Assembly: GCA_009908735.1 (NCBI GenBank)
Contig: JAAAOR010000087.1
Location: 1-32,088, forward strand
Source: Spirochaetota bacterium
GTDB taxonomy: Bacteria > Spirochaetota > Spirochaetia > DSM-27196 > PWMO01
Direction of reading: 5' to 3'
DNA length: 32,088 bases
The notes beneath the pieces are model-generated. The model did no database searches. It was given only the letters and a program-made list of their open reading frames with translations, and was not told the origin of the DNA. The position numbers and the translations under genes were made by a program. Positions within the stretch are counted from its first letter, which is position 1. Every line of letters starts with the position of its first letter. Below, in pieces: positions 6,511 to 14,495 of the stretch.

Positions 6511-7899
6511 TCAATCGGCAAAGTGGAGAAGCGGCAGGCGAAGCTCGAACTTCGTCTCCGCGTCCCGATGTACCCCGATGCTGCCCCGCAGCTGCCCCAC
6601 CAAAGACACGACCAGGCGGAGCCCGGTGCTTCCGGGGCTTTGCAGATTTACCTCCTCGGGAAGGGCCCCGGCGTTATCGGCGACCTCAATGAGAAAGCTC
6701 CGCCCGTCCTGCGCCTCCCGGCCGGCGACGCGGAAGTGGTTTGCCCGCCCCGAAGAAAACGCGTGCTTTACGGCATTGATGGCAAGCTCGCTCACGATGA
6801 GCCCGAGCGGCGTCGCGCTTTTCGCCGCCATGCGGCGGGGCGGGACGTCCACCTCGACGGTGACGCCGGTCTGCTCTCCCTGATGGAAGACGCCGTCCAG
6901 GATCTCGGAGATATAGGTGCGCACATTTACCGTGCCTTGAGCGTCTCGGCTATCGAGGCGCTGGTACATCACGCGCAGCGCCCGGATCTGATGGTAGAGG
7001 TCGGCGAGGTCGTAGCCGTCCGGAAGCTCCCTCTCGGAGAAATGCACCAGTGACTGTACCAGCGCGAGGTTATTCTTGATGCGATGGTTGACCTCTTCCA
7101 GCCGCAACTTCGACTGCTCGAGCTCATTGGCAAGCCTCCGGCGGTCCTCGACCACTTCGGTCACGTCGATTGAGACAAGGAGGTAGGCATCCTCGTGGGT
7201 GTCCCAGACGATGGGGGAGACCGTCACCGCGTACCACCGGCCCGAGTCCTCGTGGTAGAGGAGGCTCTCATCGTCGGTGATCGTTCGCGACAACTTACGC
7301 TCCGGCGTGTCGCTGGGGCCGACGTCGTCCTCGAGTTTCGATAACTGCCCGATCAGGAAGATCTCCGTGTTGGAGATAGTTGCACGGCCGTCCAGCTGCT
7401 CTCGCGCCGCCTCGTTTAGAAAGAGGACCGAGCGCCTCGCTCGGTCAACGACGTATACAAGCAGGTCGAGCCCGTGAACGAGCGAGAGTAGCGCTTCATA
7501 CCTCCGTGACATGGAGTGTTCGGCGCGCCAGCGGCGGACCGCCTGCTCGATGGAGCTCACCAAGACTTGCAAGTCGCCGTCTGCCTTGAAGACGCAGCCG
7601 TACGCGTCGGCGGTGCGGGTCGGGACCACGGTCTGCGCATCGGTATGCCCGGTATAGAACACGACCGGGAGGTCGTGGCGGGTCCGTATTTCCCTGGTCG
7701 CCTCGGCACCCGTCATGTGGCCGGGGGCGAGATCTATATCCATGACAACGATGTCGTAGCTCGGATCGGTCTCAAGACGCGAAATGCACTCTTCTCCCGA
7801 AACGACGAAATCAGCGGCGTATCCCTCGCCTGCGAGGTTCAAGCATACATGCTCGGCGGTGATGGCCTCATCTTCCACAAGCAGGACGCGAGCGCCCAT
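6511..7899 (-). CDS. REC-PAS-HisKA_2 cytoplasmic sensor histidine kinase
   Basis: A 462-residue soluble protein. Order: receiver domain (1-125) with acidic pocket Glu9/Asp10, phospho-acceptor Asp54 (VVMDID), Thr83-Gly84 and Lys105; PAS-like domain (~130-250); HisKA_2 dimerisation box (residues 262-300) with phospho-His272 in EEVNHRIKNNLALVQ; HATPase (360-460) with N-box SELAINAVKHAF (Asn375) and STGLRLV. The start is the second ATG (7899): AGGAG lies six bases before it, whereas the ATG at 7914 has no such site, and longer forms run into AT-rich promoter DNA. The G1 box reads DNAGALP where DxGxGLP is usual, so ATP binding may be weakened. There is no transmembrane segment. A receiver at the N-terminus implies it receives phosphate or signal from another kinase; no dedicated response regulator is adjacent. 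Confidence 0.92.
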   Translation of the reverse strand: MGARVLLVEDEAITAEHVCLNLAGEGYAADFVVSGEECISRLETDPSYDIVVMDIDLAPGHMTGAEATREIRTRHDLPVVFYTGHTDAQTVVPTRTADAYGCVFKADGDLQVLVSSIEQAVRRWRAEHSMSRRYEALLSLVHGLDLLVYVVDRARRSVLFLNEAAREQLDGRATISNTEIFLIGQLSKLEDDVGPSDTPERKLSRTITDDESLLYHEDSGRWYAVTVSPIVWDTHEDAYLLVSIDVTEVVEDRRRLANELEQSKLRLEEVNHRIKNNLALVQSLVHFSERELPDGYDLADLYHQIRALRVMYQRLDSRDAQGTVNVRTYISEILDGVFHQGEQTGVTVEVDVPPRRMAAKSATPLGLIVSELAINAVKHAFSSGRANHFRVAGREAQDGRSFLIEVADNAGALPEEVNLQSPGSTGLRLVVSLVGQLRGSIGVHRDAETKFELRLPLLHFAD

Positions 7900-7978
7900 A
7901 TGTTTCTCCTGCATTCCGACGTTCGCGAAAACACGAGGGCGGGTTTTCGCAGACGGAACTCGGTCAGATATTAATAGT

Positions 7979-8007
7979 TTTAAACTTTTTTTAATCCGCG
8001 ACTTCAA
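7979..8007 (-). promoter_or_regulatory. Promoter in AT-rich divergent region, reading into the kinase
   Basis: Minus strand: TTGAAG (8007-8002), 17-base spacer, TTTAAA (7984-7979). It sits in an AT-rich island (about 7966-8025) that contrasts with the GC-rich surroundings and leaves a leader of about 70 bases. Confidence 0.45.
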
Positions 8008-8043
8008 TTTAACACAGCTTTGCGGTCGTGTAAACGTCTCCTG

Positions 8044-8073
8044 TTGGATTACCCGTGTCGGCGGTGGTAGGAT
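8044..8073 (+). promoter_or_regulatory. Candidate promoter of the CDF transporter gene
   Basis: TTGGAT (8044-8049), an 18-base spacer and TAGGAT (8068-8073). The box ends 15 bases before the ATG at 8089, and no ribosome binding site is visible. Confidence 0.35.
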
Positions 8074-8088
8074 GCGCCCGACGCATAC

Positions 8089-9018
8089 ATGGAACACCTA
8101 AGAGCAGAGCCCGAGAGCAACACAGGCGGACAGCCGCGGCGCCGCGCCGCCTACCGGGCGGGGTGGATCGCCCTCGCCGTAAACGTCGTGCTGTTCGGCC
8201 TGAAATACTGGGCCGGTGTCGTCAGCGGATCCCTTGCCATCATTGCGGACGCCTGGCACACCCTGTCCGACTCAGTCACTTCCCTCGTAGTGATTGCGGG
8301 CACCGCCGTCGGTGCGCGGCCGGCCGACAGCAAGCACCCATTCGGACATGAGCGCGCGGAGGTGATCGCCGCGCTCGTCATCGGCATTCTTCTGGCTGTA
8401 CTCGGGTTCAATTTCATCGCCGAGGGCGTAGAGAAGCTCGGTGACGGCACGGCTGCCGGTTTCGGAACCATTGCGATTGCTATCACGGCGCTGTCCGTCC
8501 TTGCCAAGGAGGGACTTGCGCAGTATGCCTTCCACGCCGCCCGGGTCTCGGGAAACTCCTCGCTTCGCGCGGACGGATGGCATCACCGCAGCGACGCCCT
8601 GTCCTCGGTTCTCATTCTCGTCGGGATACTTTTCGGTCGTAGCTTCTGGTGGGTGGACGGGGTGCTTGCGTTGGTCGTGGCGGCGCTTTTACTGCATGCC
8701 GCGTGGGACGTCATGTGGCAGTCGGTCAGCAAGTTGATGGGAGAAAGTCCGAGTGACGAGCTCCTCGAACGGATCGAGCGGATTTCAAGCGAGGTCGTGG
8801 GCCGTCCCGCCAATAGCCACCATGTACACCTACACACCTACGGCACGGTTCACGAAATTTCCTTCCACATCGAGCTTCCCGGAGATATGAGTCTGGGCGA
8901 GGGGCACCGACTTGCCACACGCATCGAGGATCGGCTGCGGGTCGACGCCGGCGTGGAGGCCACGGTTCACGTAGAGCCGGAGCAGGATACATCCCGTGGC
9001 GGCCACCACCGGACGTGA
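8089..9018 (+). CDS. Cation diffusion facilitator (CDF) family metal transporter
   Basis: A 309-residue inner-membrane antiporter that exports divalent metal ions (typically Zn, Fe, Mn, Co or Cd) against protons. Six membrane segments are visible between about residues 26 and 208, then a cytoplasmic ferredoxin-like domain (~215-300). The transport site is His57/Asp61 in ADAWHTLSDS (helix 2) and the HxxxD of ADGWHHRSDALSS (helix 5), that is an HD-HD arrangement as in zinc-type transporters. The cytoplasmic domain is His-rich (SHHVHLHTYG, and a terminal GGHHRT), which may bind regulatory metal. Helix 3 is preceded by KHPFGHERAE, the usual CDF signature. It is divergent from the REC-PAS kinase and followed by a lipoprotein gene. 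The substrate metal is not decided by sequence. Confidence 0.95.
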   Translation: MEHLRAEPESNTGGQPRRRAAYRAGWIALAVNVVLFGLKYWAGVVSGSLAIIADAWHTLSDSVTSLVVIAGTAVGARPADSKHPFGHERAEVIAALVIGILLAVLGFNFIAEGVEKLGDGTAAGFGTIAIAITALSVLAKEGLAQYAFHAARVSGNSSLRADGWHHRSDALSSVLILVGILFGRSFWWVDGVLALVVAALLLHAAWDVMWQSVSKLMGESPSDELLERIERISSEVVGRPANSHHVHLHTYGTVHEISFHIELPGDMSLGEGHRLATRIEDRLRVDAGVEATVHVEPEQDTSRGGHHRT

Positions 9019-9024
9019 ACCCAA

Positions 9025-9056
9025 CTTTGACGTTTCGCAGGCGAAATGCATACGTT
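9025..9056 (+). promoter_or_regulatory. CTTTGAC-N19-TACGTT motif with internal dyad
   Basis: CTTTGAC (9025-9031) and TACGTT (9051-9056), the same pair and spacing as at 3421-3452. Between them lies the inverted repeat TTTCGC-AG-GCGAAA (9033-9046), placed where a repressor would block polymerase. It suggests the lipoprotein gene has its own promoter despite being close behind the CDF gene. Confidence 0.4.
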
Positions 9057-9074
9057 GTGGGTCGGAGCGTGCCA

Positions 9075-10466
9075 ATGAAACATTATCACATTACTATACT
9101 TTCGTTTGCGTTAATGCTGGTACTCGGCCTCGCCGGGTGCAGTTCGTCGGATGACGGGCCACAGCTTGGGTTTCTTGACTCCGCCGGCGAGGGGTTCGAA
9201 GACATCTTGTACATCGGCCTCGACAAGAACGTCTACACAGTCAGTCCAACCGGCGAATCTACCGTCCCGGTGACCCAGGAAGCACCTGACGAGGAGGCTC
9301 TTACGCCCAACTTCAGCCTGGCCACCTGGGCGCCCGACGGGCAAAAGATCGCGTTCATGGGATTTGCCGCGGAGGAAGTTGAGCCGGGCAATGTCGAGTT
9401 ACGGAGCACCCTTTACGTGGCCGACGAGGGCAAACGAGAGATCTCGACGAGCTTTTCGAGCATCGATACCTCGCCGTTCTATATCTACTGGGCTCCGGAC
9501 AGTCGGCGCGTCAGCTTCGCAAGCACCTATCAGGACAAAGACCTCGGTCTGTCCTTGCAGGTGGTGGGGGTCGACGGGAGCAGCCACAGTAACCTCCTAA
9601 GCGGTCGCCCCATGTATTGGGCCTGGTCTCCCGACGCCTCAAGCCTTGTCACGCACTCGGGAGCCGGTGGCCGCGGCAGTATTCGCCTGGTAGACCCTGA
9701 GAATACCCGTCGCGAGGCGGATACGCTTTCCGCGCGCCCTTCATCTTTCCAAGCGCCTGCCTTTTCCCCCGACGGCTCTCGCATTGCGGCGGTTGTAGAG
9801 AGCGGTTCCGGGTCGAAGCAACTCGCAACAATACCCGCCGCGGGGGCGCCGGTGCAGCCCATAGCCGACCTCAGCGGCTTCGCGGCGTTCGGATGGTCGC
9901 CATCCGGAAATCACATTGCCTACATCGACGGCTATAGTGCGCGGACGGGTGGCGTGAGAGGCCAGTTGCACGTCATCACTCCGGAGCCGATTCCATCCAC
10001 CGTGTCGACGCACGGAGGCGGATCGACGAGGGTTCCCGCCGGCGACGGTGCAATCGCTTTCTTTTGGTCTCCCGACGGCTCGAAGCTGGCGTTCTTCCGG
10101 CCGCTGGCCTCTACGGGCGGCCCCCAGCAGATCGTGATGACGCTCTACGTCTACGACCTCGAGGCGCGGGAAGTGAAGAGCTACGGGACCTTCCCCGCAT
10201 CGCGTACCTTTGCCTATCAGGTGCTGCCGCAATTCGATCAGTATCAGCGCTCGGCCAATATATGGTCGCCTGATAGCTCGAAGATCGTGTTGAGCGCCAT
10301 GGCGGACGAGAAAACTCCTGCGGTATACGTGGTTGACCTCGACGGTGGCGAGCCGACGCAGGTCGCAGAGGGGCACCTGGCCTTCTGGCGGCCCGGCGGG
10401 CAGAGCGAGGTGAGAGTCGGTTACTCCTCCACCACGATTGAGCCGGATGAGACGCCGAGATACTGA
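9075..10466 (+). CDS. PD40/TolB-like beta-propeller lipoprotein
   Basis: A 463-residue lipoprotein. The ATG at 9075 is chosen because it directly precedes a lipoprotein signal peptide with lipobox LAGC (Cys22); the frame is open further upstream into the end of the CDF gene but that part is not plausible. The mature protein has at least seven WD40-like/PD40 repeats recognised by WSPDGxxIAF-type motifs: WAPDGQKIAF, WAPDSRRVSF, WSPDASSLVT, FSPDGSRIAA, WSPSGNHIAY, WSPDGSKLAF and WSPDSSKIVL. These should form one beta propeller like the C-terminal domain of TolB. No enzymatic residues are visible; binding of protein or sugar partners is the usual role. It lies 56 bases behind the CDF transporter. 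Its last 46 bases overlap the 3' end of the convergent flavoreductase gene. Confidence 0.9.
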   Translation: MKHYHITILSFALMLVLGLAGCSSSDDGPQLGFLDSAGEGFEDILYIGLDKNVYTVSPTGESTVPVTQEAPDEEALTPNFSLATWAPDGQKIAFMGFAAEEVEPGNVELRSTLYVADEGKREISTSFSSIDTSPFYIYWAPDSRRVSFASTYQDKDLGLSLQVVGVDGSSHSNLLSGRPMYWAWSPDASSLVTHSGAGGRGSIRLVDPENTRREADTLSARPSSFQAPAFSPDGSRIAAVVESGSGSKQLATIPAAGAPVQPIADLSGFAAFGWSPSGNHIAYIDGYSARTGGVRGQLHVITPEPIPSTVSTHGGGSTRVPAGDGAIAFFWSPDGSKLAFFRPLASTGGPQQIVMTLYVYDLEAREVKSYGTFPASRTFAYQVLPQFDQYQRSANIWSPDSSKIVLSAMADEKTPAVYVVDLDGGEPTQVAEGHLAFWRPGGQSEVRVGYSSTTIEPDETPRY

Positions 10467-11086
10467 AGCATGTCGCGGATATCGCGTACCATAACATCGG
10501 GGCCGCAGACGTAGAAGTATCGCGAGGTGTCGGGGGCGTGGCGCCGGAGGTAGGAAAGATCGATCATGCCGGAGTTGTATTGCCGGCTTGGCTGGTGGCT
10601 GAGGCTGTAGACGACGTTTCCGTTAAGCATTCTCTCTAGCTCCGGGGGAAGGATGATGTCGTCCGCCGTGCGAACCGAATACAGGAGGGTGCTGTCGCCG
10701 ATGTTTCCATCCCGCGCGAGACGCCTGAGAATCGCGATGAACGGGGTGATGCCGGTGCCCCCGGCTATGAAGTAGCCTTCGCCGTGGTAGCGAATCGTTC
10801 CGAAGGGCTCAGTCAGTAAGAGCTTTGCGCCCGGCTCGAGCTCAGAAAGTTGCCGGGTTACCCCTTCGTGCGTCGTGTATATCTTGACGATGAATTCAAT
10901 CTCATCGTCTTCCTCCAACGAGGTGAAGCTGAAGGGGCGGCACTCCTCGCGCCATGCCGGCCGGTCGATAGCGATCTCGGCCGCCGCCCCCGCCTCGTAC
11001 CGGTAGCCGGGTGGTTTCTCGAGCACGAGGCGCCTGGTATCGTGGGTGACGGTTTCCAGCTTCAGCAACCGAACCGAGTGTTCCAT
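10421..11086 (-). CDS. Ferredoxin/flavodoxin-NADP reductase-like FAD oxidoreductase
   Basis: A 221-residue flavoenzyme of the FNR superfamily. FAD-binding beta barrel (1-100) with the FAD motif RPFSFTS (50-56); NAD(P)-binding domain with GGTGITPF (109-116) and CGPDVM (194-199). It lacks a fused [2Fe-2S] domain, so it should transfer electrons between NAD(P)H and a separate flavodoxin, ferredoxin or other acceptor. The start is uncertain: ATG at 11086 gives the family-like MEHSVRLL, ATG at 11092 adds two residues. I prefer 11086 because a TATACT box at 11102-11097 would place the transcript start between them. A GTG further upstream is unlikely. No ribosome binding site is visible for either. 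The 3' end overlaps the convergent lipoprotein gene by 46 bases. Confidence 0.9.
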   Translation of the reverse strand: MEHSVRLLKLETVTHDTRRLVLEKPPGYRYEAGAAAEIAIDRPAWREECRPFSFTSLEEDDEIEFIVKIYTTHEGVTRQLSELEPGAKLLLTEPFGTIRYHGEGYFIAGGTGITPFIAILRRLARDGNIGDSTLLYSVRTADDIILPPELERMLNGNVVYSLSHQPSRQYNSGMIDLSYLRRHAPDTSRYFYVCGPDVMVRDIRDMLQYLGVSSGSIVVEE

Positions 11087-11096
11087 TCCCATAATT

Positions 11097-11102
11097 AGTA
11101 TA
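11097..11102 (-). promoter_or_regulatory. -10-like box directly before the flavoreductase start
   Basis: TATACT on the minus strand, ten bases before ATG 11086. No good -35 is seen at normal spacing. It would give a transcript with almost no 5' leader. Confidence 0.35.
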
Positions 11103-11154
11103 TCGACATACGTGCGGTAAAGGCGAATGCTCAAGCTTGCCGCGAAACGGCCTT

Positions 11155-11184
11155 TTGCAATACAATTTGCTAGATTTCTAATAA
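11155..11184 (+). promoter_or_regulatory. Promoter region of the outer-membrane protein gene
   Basis: TTGCAA (11155-11160) with TAATAA 18 bases on (11179-11184), or alternatively the extended -10 TGCTAGATT at 11168-11176. The second leaves room for the GGGGG ribosome binding site at about 11187-11191. Confidence 0.4.
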
Positions 11185-11197
11185 ACGGGGGCACGAT

Positions 11198-12298
11198 GTG
11201 CGAGCACGCGGAATTTTTGCACTGTTGATCTTTCTGTCGCTGCTAACCCCGGCGGGTGCTCAGACCGCCGAGGAGCCGGACTCGCGGGCGGAGGATCGGG
11301 ATGTGGGAGTCGTCCCCCTGCCGGTCGTCGGGTATTCTCAGGACACGGGCACACTCTTCGGTGCCGCTGCCTTCATTTTCTGGCAGCCCGCCACCAACGT
11401 AACCTCGACCACTAACAACACGCTTTCCGTCGTGGGTTTCTACGGCACACGCAATGTCGTGGGCTTTCCGATGAACCTGACCCTCAACCTCGCGGACGGG
11501 CTCTACCGGCCCGAGCTCGGCTTTTTCATCGGCCGCGCGCCGTCGGATTTCTACGGGATCGGACCGGACGCCGAGCTCGACGACGAGGAGGTCTACACGA
11601 GCTTCACGATGGACGCGGAGGTGGCCTTCCTGTTCAGGCTTTACCCGCAGCTCTACGCGGGACCCGCCGTCAACTGGATCTACCAGGACGTTCTAGAGAC
11701 CGAAGACGGCGGCATTCTCGATACCCGGGACATCACCGGAAACGAGCGGATCCGCACCGTCGGAGCCGGCGCCCGCATCGACTGGGACACACGGGAGCCC
11801 CAACTCTATCCCTTTTCCGGCCGGCTCCTCAGCGTTTCCACCATCGGTTACCCCGGCGGCATTGCCTCTCATGCGGGTTACACCATCGCTTCGCTCGACT
11901 ACCGGAGGTTCTTCAACCCCTGGGGCCGGCACGTGATCGCGCTACAGGGCAAAATCGACTGGGCCCTCGGGGACACGCCCGTGCATTACCTTCCGTACCT
12001 CGGCGGTTCGAGCGCGATGCGCGGGTACCCCGAAGGGCGTTACCGCGACGACATTGCCGTGCAGGGGCAACTAGAATACCGCTTTCCCATCGTGTGGCGC
12101 TTCGGCGGCGTGGTTTTCGGGGCTGCCGGGCAGGTAGCCCCCTCGATCGGCGAGCTCGAGGCCGCGGGCCTCCCTCTTGCCGGCGGGCTCGGGTTGCGCT
12201 TCGCCTTGAATACCGAGGAGAATATCAATCTCCGGATCGACTTCGCCGTTACGCGTGAGGGAACCGGCTTTTACGTGAATCTGCGGGAGGCGTTCTAA
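11198..12298 (+). CDS. BamA/TamA-like outer-membrane beta-barrel protein
   Basis: A 366-residue protein starting with GTG at 11198 behind a G-rich ribosome binding site. Signal peptide MRARGIFALLIFLSLLTPA with cleavage near residue 21 (AGA-Q). The mature part begins with about 20 acidic residues and then alternates amphipathic strands to the end, finishing ...FYVNLREAF with a C-terminal Phe, the outer-membrane insertion signal. The motif GGSSAMRGYPEGRYRDD (near residue 268) matches the conserved RGY/RGF loop of Omp85-type barrels (surface-antigen/D15 family). No POTRA domains precede the barrel, so it is a barrel-only member; such proteins act as porins or as partners of inner assembly factors rather than as full BamA. 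It ends four bases into the convergent DHH gene. Confidence 0.88.
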   Translation: MRARGIFALLIFLSLLTPAGAQTAEEPDSRAEDRDVGVVPLPVVGYSQDTGTLFGAAAFIFWQPATNVTSTTNNTLSVVGFYGTRNVVGFPMNLTLNLADGLYRPELGFFIGRAPSDFYGIGPDAELDDEEVYTSFTMDAEVAFLFRLYPQLYAGPAVNWIYQDVLETEDGGILDTRDITGNERIRTVGAGARIDWDTREPQLYPFSGRLLSVSTIGYPGGIASHAGYTIASLDYRRFFNPWGRHVIALQGKIDWALGDTPVHYLPYLGGSSAMRGYPEGRYRDDIAVQGQLEYRFPIVWRFGGVVFGAAGQVAPSIGELEAAGLPLAGGLGLRFALNTEENINLRIDFAVTREGTGFYVNLREAF

Positions 12299-13476
12299 CT
12301 TACCGCCTGCTTGAGGGTTGCAACCAGTCTGTCAACGTAGGCGGCAAAGTCGCCGACCTCCGACTTCTCCACGCGGAACCCGATCGCCCCTTCATGGCCG
12401 CCGCCGTTCTCGACCTCCAGCTTCGGGAGCACGTTTCGCAGGTCAAGAGCGCGATAGGCAAGGCTTCGGCGTACCCTGAACTGAATGAGATCCGAGCTCT
12501 GTGGCGAGTCATAGTAGCCGACCATGCTCAGGTATCCGCTTTCCTCGGCCAGCTCGTCGGCAATACCGCGGGCCACGGAGATGATCGTGTCGCCGTCGAA
12601 GTTGCGGTGGGCTTCCTCGCTCTCGGTCTCGTCGAGTACGGCGTACCCCACCGGGCCGTCGAGCCGGCGGTGCCGGGATATATAGGCGTGAAAGCGTGCC
12701 TCGTCGTCGGAGAGGCGGCGCAACTCCCCGTAGATCTGCTTCATGTTGAAAAAGTTGGTATCCTTCGTCGTTTTCTTGGCGAGCAGCTCGTTGAACATTC
12801 GAGAGAACATGTCGTAGAAGCGCTGCTCCCGACGCGACTTGATGAACTTTCCCATTTGGGTGTCGCCGACGATTCCGGTCAGGAGGGTAAGCACCATATT
12901 GCGAGAGAACATGTCGCCGACCTCGAACTGCTCCATAATATCCGGCTGCTCGCTCATCTTGCAGGCAAGCAGGCCGATGAGCTCGCAACTCGAGGATGCC
13001 TCGGCCACAAGACAGTATTCTTCGTCGCCGTTGTACCGCGCATCCGCCTGCAGATGATGGTCCATCTCGATGCGAAGAATGTCGGGGTGACCGAGGAGCT
13101 CTCGAACTTCGTCGGTTGCCTGCAGCATGCTCGGCTTCGGGGTATCGCAAATTATCACTGTGTCCACGCGAGATAGGGCGTCTGCGCAGCCGGAGTTGAT
13201 CTCGATGGAGTTGTACTTGCAGATGTCGAGGAGGTACTGGTAATGCTCGGGGAGCTCAGGAGAGGTGCAGATGATGGGTTTCTTCGACATCTTGCTCAGA
13301 ATCAGCGATACGGAAACCATCGCCGAGATGCAGTCCTCGTCGGGGCTCTGATGGCCGACGATCAGAAAGTTCTCACGCTCGACGAAGGCCCGCGAGATAT
13401 TTCGTATGATCCGGTTTTTTCGGGCGATGGTCGGAATATCCTGTTTGCGAACCTCAGTTCGGTCAGATCGGTTCAT
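12295..13476 (-). CDS. DHH/DHHA1-family phosphoesterase
   Basis: A 393-residue cytoplasmic Mn-dependent phosphodiesterase. Motif I GHQSPDEDC (His42, Asp46, Asp48), motif II CDTP (Asp111), motif III EMDHH (Asp139-His140-His141), a further Asp in GIVGDTQ (near 219), and the C-terminal DHHA1 motif GGGHEGAIGF near residue 359. Every metal-binding element is present. Soluble DHH/DHHA1 proteins degrade short RNAs and linear dinucleotides (NrnA-type, including pGpG and pApA) or pAp; GdpP-like relatives cleave c-di-AMP but carry PAS/GGDEF and membrane parts missing here. It is the third gene behind two cNMP-GGDEF genes and its start overlaps the previous stop by 14 bases. This suggests it clears pGpG or another nucleotide product of that module; substrate is inferred. 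Confidence 0.9.
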   Translation of the reverse strand: MNRSDRTEVRKQDIPTIARKNRIIRNISRAFVERENFLIVGHQSPDEDCISAMVSVSLILSKMSKKPIICTSPELPEHYQYLLDICKYNSIEINSGCADALSRVDTVIICDTPKPSMLQATDEVRELLGHPDILRIEMDHHLQADARYNGDEEYCLVAEASSSCELIGLLACKMSEQPDIMEQFEVGDMFSRNMVLTLLTGIVGDTQMGKFIKSRREQRFYDMFSRMFNELLAKKTTKDTNFFNMKQIYGELRRLSDDEARFHAYISRHRRLDGPVGYAVLDETESEEAHRNFDGDTIISVARGIADELAEESGYLSMVGYYDSPQSSDLIQFRVRRSLAYRALDLRNVLPKLEVENGGGHEGAIGFRVEKSEVGDFAAYVDRLVATLKQAVS

Positions 13477-14482
13477 CTCGACCTCTGCTTGATTCAGCCT
13501 GCGCCACCTCTACACGGTTGCGCCCGGCGGATTTTGCGGCATACAGGGCCTCATCGGCGCGCGCCGAAAGGGTCTGCAGATCGTTGGCGTGCTCGGGGAA
13601 TGCGGCTATCCCGTGGCTCGTGGTGACCCGAGTGATGGTGCCGCCGCGGTGCGCGAGGACATCGAGTGCCTCGACCTCACGTCGCACCTGCTCCGAGAGT
13701 AACCGCGCGGTCGCGGCATCGGTATCGGGAAGAACGAACGTGAACTCATCCCCTCCGTAGCGTGCGAGTACGTCCGATTCCCGATAGACCGACCGAAATA
13801 CCGGTATCACCGCGGCAATGACCTCATCGCCGACGGCTTCGCTGTACTCCTGGTTTATATCGTTGAAATGATCGAGGTCGAGCATGACGAGGCATAGCGG
13901 CCGGCGAGAGGACTTGGCGCGCTGGAACATACCGGAGAGCGAATCGTCGAGGAAGCGCCTGTTGAACAGGCCGGTGAACTCGTCGGTTACCGCGCGCTTT
14001 TTCGCGCCCTCGCCCCACCGAACCATCTCGCCGAGAATGCCGCTGGTGTTTTCCAGGCGACCGCTGGTGATGCGAAGCATTTCGTACATTACCTTCATCG
14101 CTATCTCGGGCTCGCGCCTGAGCAGGCCGTGGAAGTCGGTATCACTGAGGCGCAGGAGTTCCGTACCGGCATCCGCTACGCAGGTTGCCGACCGGGGTGC
14201 TCGCTCGAAGATGGACATCTCACCGAAGAAATCTCCCTCGCCGAAGCGTGCAACCTCCTGCTGGGTGCCGTCGGGCAGCCCGACTCTTGCGGCAACCGAC
14301 CCGCGGCGCACCACAAATAGCTCTTCTCCCTCCGCGCCTTCGCTGAAGAGAGTCCTGCGGTCTCGCGCCGTCAACGGCGTGAGGTGAACCGCAATACGGT
14401 CGAGCTCATCTTCGGAAAGGGTTTGAAAAATCGCGACGCGATGCAGGAAGCTTCGCGCCTCGCGTGATGTTGCCAGAGCCAT
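13463..14482 (-). CDS. Cyclic-nucleotide-binding diguanylate cyclase (intact GGDEF)
   Basis: A 339-residue soluble protein. Cyclic-nucleotide-binding domain (~15-135) with phosphate-binding cassette FGEMSIFERAPRSAT; Glu88 and Arg97 are the residues that normally hold cAMP or cGMP. GGDEF domain (~165-325): GGDEF at 243-247, first metal Asp in LDLDHF (Asp202), guanine-contacting Asn210 and Asp219. The inhibitory-site motif RESD (234-237) lies five residues before GGDEF, so c-di-GMP feedback inhibition is expected. The loop NDINQEYSEAVGD departs from the usual KxINDxxGHxxGD, but active-site acids are kept. The ATG at 14482 is set by GGAGGAG immediately upstream. It follows a degenerate paralogue by 13 bases and overlaps the DHH phosphoesterase by 14 bases. 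Confidence 0.93.
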   Translation of the reverse strand: MALATSREARSFLHRVAIFQTLSEDELDRIAVHLTPLTARDRRTLFSEGAEGEELFVVRRGSVAARVGLPDGTQQEVARFGEGDFFGEMSIFERAPRSATCVADAGTELLRLSDTDFHGLLRREPEIAMKVMYEMLRITSGRLENTSGILGEMVRWGEGAKKRAVTDEFTGLFNRRFLDDSLSGMFQRAKSSRRPLCLVMLDLDHFNDINQEYSEAVGDEVIAAVIPVFRSVYRESDVLARYGGDEFTFVLPDTDAATARLLSEQVRREVEALDVLAHRGGTITRVTTSHGIAAFPEHANDLQTLSARADEALYAAKSAGRNRVEVAQAESSRGRDEPI

Positions 14483-14495
14483 AGCTCCTCCGCTG

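Noticed and set aside
7900..8097. N-terminal extension of the REC-PAS kinase
   Set aside because: It would translate the AT-rich divergent promoter region; receiver domains start right at VLLVEDE after ATG 7899.
12394..13176. 260-codon plus-strand open frame
   Set aside because: It is antisense to the DHH phosphoesterase, whose motifs are complete; the frame has no recognisable domain.
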